Part shown: piece by piece, positions 46,919 to 57,297 of the stretch
How positions within the stretch are numbered: position 1 is the first letter of the stretch
Layout: every line of letters begins with the position of its first letter
NCBI RefSeq assembly: GCF_901000735.1
Contig: NC_081547.1
Coordinates: 18,166,838-18,230,837 of the forward strand
Length of the DNA: 64,000 bases
Direction of reading: 5' to 3'
DNA from: Corylus avellana
Taxonomy: Eukaryota; Streptophyta; Magnoliopsida; Fagales; Betulaceae
Notes under the pieces: model-generated
What the model saw: only the letters and a program-made list of their open reading frames with translations
The model's database searches: none
What the model was told of the DNA's origin: nothing
Translations under genes and position numbers: made by a program

Positions 46919-48154
46919 ATGGTGACTACCCGTTCCACTGCTGCAGCCTCCAACGCACCACCACCGTTCAATCTAGCCGAATTCATGAAGCAGATGTCTG
47001 AATCCATGAAGGCTCTAAGGAAGCAGAATGAAGACCTGGCTGTAAGGCTCACAGCCGCTGAGGGCTGTAATAGGCAGAGGGACCAAGAGCGAGCAAGAAG
47101 GCGCGAAGAATGGCGTGAGAGGGAAAGACGAAGGGAAATTCGCGATGGGAAGCGAACTGCAGGTTCGCATCGCGATGAGGAAGCAAGTTCAGTCCAAGCT
47201 AGCCATCATACTACTGTCCAGAATGAGGAGCATCGTGAGCAGCAGAACCCAGAAAGGTCTCAGCATACTAGGCCTCGAAGGGAGCAATTTCAAGGGCGAA
47301 ATGAGACCCAGATGAGTGCTGACATGGAAGATTTGAAGAAGAAGTACGAAGAGCTAACTCGTAAGTTGGCTGCAAAGGATGAAAAAACCCCTGCTGCGGG
47401 GTTTATGGATAACACTGACCTGTTTCAGAAGAGAGTAGTAAAGAAGGCTATACCATCATTCCCAAAGACAGAACCCTGGCGACGTGAAGATCGAAGGTTC
47501 ACACCTTTGAATACCAGGGTCAACGAAGTGTTCATGGAGATCAGAAGAGACCCAGCTTTCAGGTGGCTGAGTAGGTTGCGGGGTGATCCGAGGAAGCAAG
47601 ATCGGACGAAGTTCTGTGAGTACCATAATGATGACGGGCATTTGACGGAAGACTGTATAACCTTGCGACAGGAAATCGAAACTTTCATTAGAAATGGAAG
47701 GCTAGTAAGATTCCTAGCAGGAGAAAGGAACCGGGACGCGGTGCACCAGCAGCCCCTCCTGTTGGATGCAAACCGAGCTGAAGGGGGACGAGAGCCGAGA
47801 CGTGATCGAGATGATGGTCCCAGAGAGGATCCGAGACCCCCTCGGGATCAAGGAGTGGTAGGTGAAATCCACACCATCGCTGGAGGAGTAGCTGGTGGAG
47901 GACAGTCTAATTCGGCCAAGAAAGCCCACGCTAGGAAGACACAGACCGAGGAAGTCTTTACAGTACAGAGACCGTCCAAAGTTGCAAGAAATGATTTAAT
48001 GATCCTTTCTTTCTCTGAAGAAGATGCTAGGGGGGTAATGCAGCCGCATGATGATCCGCTAGTCGTAACAGTGACAGTGGCCAACCATATGATCCACAGA
48101 ATTTTGGTGGACAATGGAAGCTCAGCTGATGTGCTGTACTGGCCAGTTTTTTAA
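46919..48154 (+). pseudogene. gag-protease part of Tat-type polyprotein, capsid deleted
   Basis: The open frame of 411 residues starts MVTTRSTAAASNAPPPFNLA, with a long charged coiled region (about residues 30-170). It jumps straight to the knuckle region (RFTPLNTRVNEVFMEI, then KFCEYHNDDGHLTEDC). The capsid-type Retrotrans_gag domain expected between them is missing, yet the frame is kept, so an in-frame internal deletion is likely. The end carries the start of the aspartic protease with the active-site motif VDNGSSADVLYW (about 48107). A TAA at 48152-48154 stops translation inside the protease, and the same frame continues after it. Confidence 0.88.
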
Positions 48155-51100
48155 AAAATGGGTATCGATCGTGATAGGATCACACCATTTAGCTCTCCCC
48201 TGGTTGGATTTGCAGGAGAGCAAGTCCAGCCGATTGGTCTTATTTCACTCCCTGTAACGGCAGTGACAGCACCTAAGCAGAAAACTGTAATGGTAGATTT
48301 CCTGGTTATTGACCGACCAGGTGCCTACAATGCCATTATCGGTAGACCTGCTTTGAATAAGTTGAAGGCCGTAACTTCAACATACCACTTGATGATGAAG
48401 TTCCAGACGGAAGAAGGAGTCGGAGAAGTGAAAGGGGATCAGACCTAGGCGAGAAGATGTTACAATGCGTCTCTCAAGAGGGTCTCGGATCTTACTCCTA
48501 TTGTCATTGGTACAGTAGGTGGTAATAGCAGGAATGAGCCAAAGGGAGAGCCAGCTGAACCTCTGGAAGATGTGGTAGTAAGTGGAGGCAAGGTTTTGAA
48601 GATTGGGACACAGCTCAGTCCCAGATTCCAAGATGGCCTCATCACATTCCTACGAGGGAATTTAGAAGTTTTCGCATGGACCCATGAAGATATGCCAGGA
48701 ATTGATCCTAAAGACATCCTCCACCAGCTAAATGTGGATCCGAGTGTGAAGCCGGTGAAGCAAAAGAGAAGAAAACTTGCTCCAGAACGGAATATGGCTA
48801 TAGCCGAAGAAGTGGAGAAGCTTCTCAAGGCTCGTTTCATCGAAGAGGTGTATTATCCCGATTGGTTAGCCAATGTAGTATTGGTCAAAAAATCCAATGG
48901 GAAATGGAGGATGTGCATGGATTTCACTGACCTCAATAAAGCTTACCCAAAAGACAGTTTTTCGTTACCTCGCATCGATGCATTGGTGGACTCAACAGCT
49001 GGGTATGGCTTACTCAGCTTCATGGAGGCCTTCTCTGGTTACAACCAGATATACATGCACCCAGAAGATCGTGAGAAGACTGCGTTCATAACTGACCGAG
49101 GCCTGTACTGTTATAAAGTCATGCCCTTCGGTTTGAAGAATGCAGAGGCAACATACCAGAGGCTGGTAAACAAGATGTTCCGAGACAAGATCAGACGCAA
49201 TATGGAGGTATACGTCGATGACATGCTAGTCAAGAGTATGCCGCCACAGGACCATGTACTCGACTTGCAAGAGACGTTTGCAACCTTGAAGAAATACAGG
49301 ATGAAGTTGAATCCCTCAAAGTGTGCATTTGGAGTCTCATCAGGAAAGTTTCCCGGTTACATGGTATCAAGCCGAGGAATAGAAGCTAATCCTGAGAAGA
49401 TACAAGCTGTCTTGGATATGCAGTTTCCAAGAAACCTGAAGCAGCTTCAAAAATTGACAGGAAGAATAGCGGCACTAAATCGATTTATTTCACGATCAAC
49501 CGATAAATGTCTTCCATTTTTTAAGGTCTTGCGAAAGGCTTTTGAATAGACGCACGAATGTGAAGAAGCCTTCCGACAGCTAAAAGAGTATCTGGTGAAC
49601 CCGCCTTTGCTGAGCCAGACAATACCTGGGGAGGTACTATATTTGTATTTAGCCGTGTCTCAAACGGCTGTCAGTGCTGCATTAATCCGAGAAGAAAGAG
49701 TTCAAAAGCCTGTATACTTTATAAGTAGAGCTTTGAGAGGCGCTGAAGAAAGATATCCCCAGATGGAGAAACTGGCTTTCGCCTTGGTCATAGCATCCAG
49801 GAAGCTCCGACCTTACTTCCAAGCTCATACTATCAGGGTGTTGACTGAATACCCTTTAAAGAAAGTACTAAGAAAGCTAGATCTGTCGGGAAGATTAGCT
49901 AACTGGGCTATTGAGCTGGGAGAATTCGACATTGAGTTTCTCCCTTAGAATTCTCTTAAGGGCCAGGCACTGGCCGATTTTCTTACAGAATTCACTAATT
50001 TGCCAGACGTCACCAGCTGGCCAAATGATTAGACATGGGTAATTTACGTAGATGGATCATCTACAAAGAAGCATGGTGGAGCTGGGATAGTAATGATTAC
50101 TCCCGATGGGAAAGAATTGTGTAGTTCATTGAAGTTGAAGTTCAAGACCACGAATAACGAGGCCGAGTACAAGGCAGTCTTGGCAGGACTCGATTTAGCT
50201 CTTGAAATGGGAGCCAAATTTGTGGAAATACGGAGTGACTCCCAGGTCGTCGTTGGGCACATCCGAGGTGAATTTGAAGCCAAGGGAGACAAGATGAAGT
50301 TATACTTATCTAAAGTGCAAGATTTGCAAGCTTTATTCAATAAGTTCAGCATTGTGAAAATTCCGAGGCCAGAAAATGTGAGAGCAGACCAATTGGCCCG
50401 AATAGCCTCAACAGCCAGTGGAGAGATTGAAGCCGAGACTCCTATACAAATTCTTCCACAGTCGTCAGTTACCGAGACGGTGTCGGTCTCGACAGCCGAG
50501 ATTATACCTGATTGGCAACTAGAAATCGTGGAATACCTGGAAAGAGGAGTACTCCCCTTAGATAAAAAGCTTGCTACCGGGTTGAAGATAAGAGCAGAAA
50601 GATTTACAATGGTAAATGGAATCCTTTACAAGAGGGGTTTCATGTTGCCACTCTTAAAGTGCGTTTCAAAAGAAGAAGGGAACTATATTCTTAGAGAAAT
50701 CCATGAAGGGATTTGCGGAAGCCATGCTGGAGCTAGAATGCTGGCACATAAAGCAGTTCGAGTGGGTTTCTATTGGCCCAACATGAATCGGGACTCGGCA
50801 GGATTAGTCAGAAATTGTGACAAATGCCAGCGGTTCGCTAATATAACTCATCAACCTCCTGAAGACCTGAGTGCAATCTCTTCGCCTTGGCCCTTCTCTC
50901 AATGGGGGGTAGATATAGTGGGACCATTGCCTCGAAGCAGGGGAGGTCTACGGTTTGCCGTTGTTGCTGTGGATTATTTCACCAAGTGGGCAGAGGTTGA
51001 AACCTTAGCGAATATCACAGCTAATGCAATATAGCGATTTTTATGGAAGAACATAATATGTCGGTATGGCATTCCCCATGCTTTTATCACAGATAATGGC

Positions 51101-51747
51101 AAGCAGTTTGACTGCGACTCATTCCGAGCCTGGTGTGCCTAGCTGCGAATAAGGAACTATTACTCATCTCCAGGGCACCCCCAGGCAAATGGGCAGGTAG
51201 AGGCCACCAACAAAACAATTTTTAAGATCTTGAAGAAGAAGCTGGATGATCGGAAAGGAAACTGGGCAGAAGAACTTCCAGAAGTATTATGGGCATACCG
51301 AACAACCAAAAGAATTCCAACCGAAGAGACACCATATGCCTTAGCATTCGGAACTGAGGCAGTCATTCCAGCCGAGGTAGGCTCAGGCAGCTATCATGTA
51401 GAGACCTTCCAATCCGAGACTAATAACGAGGGTTTACAACTGCACTTGGACTTGCTACAAGAGAAGCTAGATCAAGCCCAGGTGGCTATGGCAGCATATC
51501 AGGCAAGAGTGACTCAGTATTTCAACTAGAAGGTCAAGCCTCGAAGTTTCAAAGTTGGAGATATGGTCCTACGTAAAGCTACTCTCGCAACCAAGGACCA
51601 GCTGAGGAAAAGCTGGCTCCTAATTGGGAAGGACCTTATAAGGTGGTTGAGTGCAAACGAACAAGAGCATACCACTTGGAAGATTCCAAAGGTAAGGCTC
51701 TTCCGAGGCCTTGGAACGCTGAGCACCTTAAAAAGTATTATGTCTAA
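48155..51747 (+). pseudogene. pol part of Tat-type polyprotein (PR, RT, RNase H x2, integrase), broken
   Basis: It continues the gag frame. The order is rest of the protease (PLVGFAGEQV, AIIGRPALN), then RT with YVDD at 49211-49222 and its palm motif KAYPKDSFSLPRID. RNase H follows (AVSQTAVSAALIREE), then a second RNase H (IYVDGSSTKKHGGAG, NNEAEY, RSDSQ). Integrase has the HHCC finger (HEGICGSH ... CDKC, about 50700-50830) and the core (WGVDIVG, ITDNG, EATNK). In-frame stops are TAG at 48446, 49547, 49946, 50030, 51032, 51140 and 51527. A shift between 51600 and 51625 precedes the native-looking end at TAA 51745-51747. No chromodomain is seen. Confidence 0.92.
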
Positions 51748-51949
51748 ATGCAGTGATATGTGATTTGTTTGTCATTTTCATTATTTCCATTCAATGAATA
51801 AAAGTATCTCGGAGTTATGCAGCATATAAAGTACATATGTGCAAATTAAATTATTAGTCTTAGAGAAGACGGCTGAAAAGGCTATTCCGAGCCCTAAAAT
51901 GATGCAACCGAAAGGAGCATTCTCTTAACATAACATAACCCAGACTCGA

Positions 51950-52245
51950 AAAACCTAATAAAACTAACCGAGACCTAACTCGGAATAGCATAACTATGGG
52001 CAAGTCTGGGGATAGATCAAAAAACCTAACCAAACTCCCCGAGACCTAACTCGGGGTAACAATTAAACTCCCCGAGACTTAACTCGAGGTAGCAATTAAA
52101 CTCCCTGAGACTTAACTCGAGGTAGCAATTAAATTCCCCGAGGCCTAAGTCGGGGTAGCAATCAAAATCTCCGAGACCAAACTCGGGGTAGTACAGCTAA
52201 AGGTTAAGTCGAAATCTCCGAGACCTAACTCGGAGAAATATAATT
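51950..52245. repeat. Minisatellite of hairpin-forming CCGAGAC units
   Basis: About six imperfect units of roughly 33-45 bases, each with a CTCCCCGAGACCTAACTCGGGG-like core whose CCCCGAG and CTCGGGG ends can pair. It lies between pol and the antisense ORF. The same CCGAGACC word recurs in the LTRs. Confidence 0.85.
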
Positions 52246-52489
52246 ATAAATTTTCTGACTACCTTAAGCAATAAAAAAGTTATTATCTCAAGATTCGTAT
52301 AGACACGAAAACTCATTTCATTAAAAAGAAACTCGAAATATATACAAAGAACCATTAAAAAATGATACATCATTTTGCCTTGGGAGCAAAAACAAGAGTA
52401 ACGTCAGGGGCATCGGTAGATGCGGACTCGGCAGTGTCGGCCTCAGTAGAGCGGGCATTATCAGGAACAGACTCGGTGCCTTGGTGCTG

Positions 52490-55081
52490 TCAATCCAAAA
52501 AAGGATCGTAGAAACATTCTTTTATTCCTGCTGCATCAGGCATTTGTTCTTGGCTTAAGTTTACTAGTTGCGCCATGGTTGCATCCGAACAAGGAATGTC
52601 CACGACCTTCACCTTGTCAAGATCTATCCTCCGAGTCGAGTCCTTAGCCCATGCTCGAAAAGTTTCGAAGCCAAGGATGAGCCCGTCGGCCCAGGCAGAA
52701 TTTCGAACCCATGAGGCAAAGGACAGCTGACGTAAATAATCGGCAGCTCGAGTTTTAACCTCCTTCAGCTGAGCCTTTCCTTGGGCGTACTTTCCCTTAA
52801 AGAATTTGAGCTTCTCCTCGGCTACCACTTTGGCTTCATTTGTCTTGGTCACCAAAGCCTTCAAATCCGAGACCTCATCTTGAGACAATTTCAGCTGGCC
52901 CGAGACCCCTGCATGTGTTTCTTCCAGCTGATTGAAGTCCTCCTTAATAATAGAGTTATCCTCTTGCAGGCGGTTCACTTCAGCTCGGAGGCCTTCAATT
53001 TCAGTTAGCAGATCATTAACCTTTGATTCAGCCTTCGCCCGAGGGCCTCGGAGGTCTCGACCCGCAATTTAGACTGCTCCTGGCCCGAGATTAGCAGCTC
53101 TTCGTCTTGCGCCACAATAACTTTCGTCAGTTCTGCATTCTTGGTTTCCAGTTCAATGACCTTGTCTTTAAGGCGACTTGTCTCAGTAGCCGAGCCCTGT
53201 GTCGTCTTCTGAAAATAACAGTACAGTATCAACGACTTCACGGTGCTCTGCAACAAAAATCCAGTTAACATGTGTAGAGAAAGAAAAGCGAACCAAAGCA
53301 AAGATCAGAAAACTTACGACAAGTTGGCAGAAAAGCATTTGCTCCGCCATTCCCCGAGCGGATGTGTCACGTTCCATAACGAGAATCTCATGAGGAATTA
53401 AATCCACCAATGCTTGAAAAGGGTTGCCCTTCAGATCACCACCAAAGGTAGCAAGGGGTCCGCCAATGGTCCAGTCCACTCCTTCAGGTCTTATAAGAGT
53501 CCCAGAAGAAGAAGTCTCGATATCAGGGGCCCTCTCGGCCTCAGAAGCCTTCTCGGTTGCGGAGGCCCTCTCGGCCTTAGAAGCCTTCTCGGTTGCGGAG
53601 GCCTTCTCGGCATTAGAAGCCTTCTCGGCCGCGATTCCTACCCCTTCCTCTATGGCCACAGTATGCCCCTTGGTTCCCTCCTATACCATCCCTACTGAGG
53701 CCTCGGAATTCTCTTCTAGCTCTATGTCATCCAAAATATGTTGGATGTTCGAACCAAGAGGTTGGAACGACAGGGACCCAATGGGGATAGCATTGTCTAC
53801 AGCAGCTCCCGTAGAGCCCAGAGGTGTAGCATTCAGCGGCCGAGCCGAGATGGGCTCGTTGGCAAGGAAGGCCTCGACTTCCGTAGCTGATCTCACCATG
53901 GGCTCAGGACCCGCCTTTCTCCTAGCAGCCAGAAAGTTAGCAAGTTGGTCTTGCGCTTTTACTTCAACCACCCTCTTCGATTTCTTTTTTTCCGGTTGGG
54001 GGACCTCGAGGTCCTCAGGCTCGTCAACCAACCTCAAAACTCTGGCTGCCCGAGGAGGAGTGCTAGGCTTTTTAGCCTTGGCATCCATTTTTAGGGGGCC
54101 AGTAGTCCGAAACTGAGGGACCACAGGTGGGGCTGGACCCTCACGTATTTTTAAAGACCCGCCAGTTCGAAGAGGAATATTTTTTAGCTTAGGCTGCTCA
54201 ACCATTTTGCCTTTGCCCTTATCAAGTCGAGATTTTCGGGGGGTAGCTCCCCGAGTGTTTGCAGCTGGAGGACCTGAGGTGACAAGGTTTGGGTCTCGGA
54301 CGACCACGGAGGCAAGCCTTTTCTTTTTTCCGCCAGCGCCTCCATCAATGTTTTCGATACCCCTTCCTTCGGAGAATGTCTCCATCAGTTCAGTTTAGTA
54401 CATCAGGTTTTCATGTCTCCGAGCCCATGATGCAATATCATCCACACGCTTCAGTTCGTCTTCCTTAAGAGTTGGTTCCTTGGAAGCATTTCTAGCAGGG
54501 ACACTTGTCTCCCGTGGCACCCTTGGACCTTCAGCAGGTTCGGTGGGGTGAAACTCCCACTGACCAGTGGCGAAGAAATATTTAGCTTTCCACCCGTGAT
54601 TGCTGGAATACTTGCCATCCATGTGTATAAACTTCCCCCGTCGAGACTGGAAGTTGTATAAGCCCTCACACTTCGGGTTCTTCTGGAGCCGATAGAACCA
54701 TAAAAACTCTCGGGCGGAGAGGTAATGGCCTGGCCCAAGGGCCATTGGCCAGAGCAAAGTACATGCATAGAAGACCCTCCATCCGTTAGGCACAATCTGG
54801 TGCGGGGCCAGATTTATGAGACTCAACAGCTCTCGTACTACCCTCGGGAATGGCAGTCGGAAACCAGAACGAAACATGGTTTCGTATAAGCAGACCTCGT
54901 GTGCGTCGGCACGCACGATGGCACCTACTTGCTCCTCGTCAAACCAAAGCTTCACTGATCTGGGAATGAAACATTCCTCTCGGATTTTGCCCTCGTCAGC
55001 TTTAGTCAGTTCAGACCGCCAGCAGGCTGGATAAGTGTTGCCACAAAGACCATCGGAGCCGGATCCCTCGCCACCGGACAT
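52490..55081 (-). pseudogene. Antisense ORF of Tat element (PF04195-like plus coiled coil)
   Basis: This is a long gene-like region on the strand opposite gag-pol, between integrase and the 3' LTR. Exon 1 begins at ATG 55079-55081 and is one frame down to 53319, broken only by a TAA at 54395-54397 and a stop near 53681. Its first 230 residues (SVKLWFDEEQVGAIVRA, GPGHYLSAREFLWFYRL) resemble the 'putative gypsy type transposon' domain. A charged linker follows, with Ala/Glu repeats (EKASATEKAS). A GT-AG intron (53209-53318) then joins QLV to a coiled-coil region that continues in another frame after a shift near 53010-53040, ending at 52490. Its function is unknown. Such antisense ORFs are known from Tat-branch elements. 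Confidence 0.85.
53209..53318 (-). other. Probable intron in the antisense ORF
   Basis: The donor GTAAGTTTTCTG at 53318 follows a glutamine-leucine-valine codon run. The acceptor TTATTTTCAG ends at 53209. Removing these 110 bases joins two phase-0 ends into a continuous charged coiled-coil reading. Confidence 0.7.
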
Positions 55082-55564
55082 AATGATAGAGGAAAAGAAA
55101 GAAAAGAGAAACAGGCGTTCGAGGATTGAAGAAGAAAGACTAGGATCTTATTGCCAGAGAATAGAAAATGGATAGAAACAAAGAAGACAGCAACTTATTT
55201 AAAAAGGGGCTCACCTCGGTAACAGGGGTATTAACTGCGTCAGATGCGACAGGGTCTCGGAATACCAACCGACGCCGCCTGCAGATGACGCATGCAGAAT
55301 ACTCAAACGCCAGGGTTAATGACGCGACAAGGTCTCGAAATACCAACTGACGCCACTTTGAAATTTGAATTTAAAATTTTTTCCCTCTAAAATTTGAAAT
55401 TTGAGTTTCCTTCCGGAATTTAAAATTTGAATTTTGCCGCCTTAGTTATCCGAAACAGAGTCAGAGAGTCATTATCTGTCTCGGAACTTCTCTCAAGAAA
55501 GCTAGTCTCAGTAGGTAGACCCATTCCGTCAAGACATGAAATTTCTTTAGTTCTGCAAACTTCG

Positions 55565-55579
55565 AAATTGGGGGGTAAC
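55565..55579 (+). promoter_or_regulatory. Polypurine tract
   Basis: AAATTGGGGGGTAAC immediately before the 3' LTR is the likely plus-strand priming tract. Confidence 0.8.
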
Positions 55580-56330
55580 TGTTAGGTCATGGATCAGCCC
55601 ATTTAAATATTCAATAGTCTTCAGGCCCAATCTAAGAAGGCCCAAGACCTGGACCTGAGTCTCTTGCATCCGAGACCTACAGCCGAGACCCAGTAAGCCG
55701 AGTCCCTTGCATCCGAGACCTACATCCGAGACCCCTTAAGCCGAGACCGTAAAGTCCGAGACTAACTCAGGATGAACAGGTCTCGGCAAAGGGAATAACT
55801 CAGATATCTTAAAAGATGTTGTTAGTAAATAAGCAATCTTGTTGTTTATTAAGATATCATTTTTATTTACAATCCAAATCTTCTATATATCAATGAAGAT
55901 ATGTCAGTTAGCATCTAAGGTCGCCAAGGCGACCAAGTCCNNNNNNNNNNNNNNNNNNNNCTGATCTCAGGATATTAAAATCATGGAACAACTAACAAAC
56001 ATGATCCTACATTCAAATGTTTGTTCAGCTAATATCAAGGAATAAAATTCCTGAATATGTGGGAAATCAAATCCCCTCCCTGCCTATAAATACAAGTCCT
56101 ATTATCAAACCAAAGGTAATCACAACTCTCGCTATCTGAGTTCCATAGTTGTTGACAATATCCTTTCTCTTTCCCATTTTGACTTAGGCATCGGAGTGTT
56201 TCCGCCGGCTCACCCCCCGGTCACTTCGATCCTTCTTTCTTCTTTGTTGTGCAGTCAAATAGTTTGTGCCTTGGTCAACTCAAGCTCGGTAGGCGTGCAA
56301 CGTCATCATTTGGAAAACTGTGCATCAACA
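55580..56330 (+). repeat. 3' LTR
   Basis: 751 bases including 20 N (55941-55960). It begins TGTTAGGTCATGG like the 5' LTR and ends GTGCATCAACA. It has an extra 18 bases (a further CCGAGACC unit) near 55676 that the 5' LTR lacks, plus several substitutions. Confidence 0.96.
55941..55960. other. Assembly gap, 20 N
   Basis: Replaces about 11 bases when compared with the 5' LTR. Confidence 0.95.
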
Positions 56331-56335
56331 ATGAA
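56331..56335. other. Target-site duplication, right
   Basis: ATGAA, followed by CAACCATTTTATGC, which continues the sequence of copy 1 at about 22336. Confidence 0.9.
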
Positions 56336-57297
56336 CAACCATTTTATGCATATTAGAAGAATCTAAAGTGAGTAAAAAGTGGGCCGAGGGGTTTTTTTTC
56401 TTCTACGGCTACTAGAAGAGCCACCTACATAGAACCACATATAGGCTAGATTCTCTCTATTTTAAATAAAATAAAAAATATATATTTTATTATCAGAATT
56501 TAAAGTTAGTGAATCTAACGATACACATTATTTAATATCAATGCACCAACCTTAAATCTCAAGCATTTAATTGAATGCTATCCATTTTTTAATCAAACCC
56601 AAGTAGTGTGGGGAACTTGCCACTTGCCAACTCAGTCTAAAAATATTAACAACTTTGCTTCATTAAGTAGAAGGAATGAGGCGTGATTTGAACGGTAGAA
56701 GACAGTCTCCTTGCATGACTGCCACGTCATAAAAACAGTGAACATGACAACCTGGATCACATTAAACATAAGAATTATACAGCCTAGATTCAACTCTGTC
56801 CTAATCGTCCTCTCAATAGAGCTGTCCAACCATTAAAAAATAAAAAAAATAAAAAACATTCTATTTAAAGATTAACTAACTATATCAGGAAAAAAGGAAA
56901 GAAAGAAATGACAGCAGATTATACAGATAATATTCTGCCAATTAAGCAGTTGATGCAACATCTTGCCAACTCTAATCAGTTGAGCAAAAAAATCTACACA
57001 ACTCAAATTCGGTTGCTTCAGTGTAGAGGATCAACCGTAAAGACATTATCTTGTTTGCAAGGTTTCAACCATTCAATTACAGAAGACATTTTGAAGAACA
57101 AAGTATGCTACTTGAACAGCTACAACAAATCAAGCAGGGTTTTATTTATTTTTTTATTTTTTGTCAAAAATTAACTAAAACTACAGTTAAATAGTACGGT
57201 TCTACTCTTGTTTCTCGTGGTGGCATAATAATCTGCAAAATAGGCAACATTAATAATGGGGAGAAAGGCGGGGGGATTTACAAGAAAACTGGAAGCA
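56336..57297. other. Duplicated intergenic and PERK 3' flank
   Basis: Counterpart of 22336-23315 with small indels. No gene was seen. Confidence 0.5.

Larger units (their letters stand above)
46138..56330 (+). mobile_element. Ty3/Gypsy LTR retrotransposon, Tat type
   Basis: Complete element of 10.2 kb bounded by two LTRs and a 5-bp target duplication. The order is LTR, primer site, gag, protease, reverse transcriptase, RNase H, a second (archaeal-type) RNase H, integrase without chromodomain, a non-coding minisatellite, a long antisense ORF, purine tract, LTR. The extra RNase H and antisense ORF point to the Tat branch. It inserted into the second copy of the segmental duplication; the first copy has an empty site. 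The LTRs differ at several positions, including an 18-base length difference, so the insertion is not very recent. Stops and a capsid deletion make it non-autonomous. Confidence 0.95.

Noticed and set aside
47425..48840. Minus-strand frames opposite gag and pol
   Set aside because: They are shadows of the gag-pol frame. Unlike the antisense ORF at 52490-55081 they have no domain and no coding pattern of their own.
53414..54398. Plus-strand frames of up to 230 codons in the 3' part of the Tat element
   Set aside because: They are the complement of the antisense ORF. The minus-strand reading has the recognisable domain and coiled coil.
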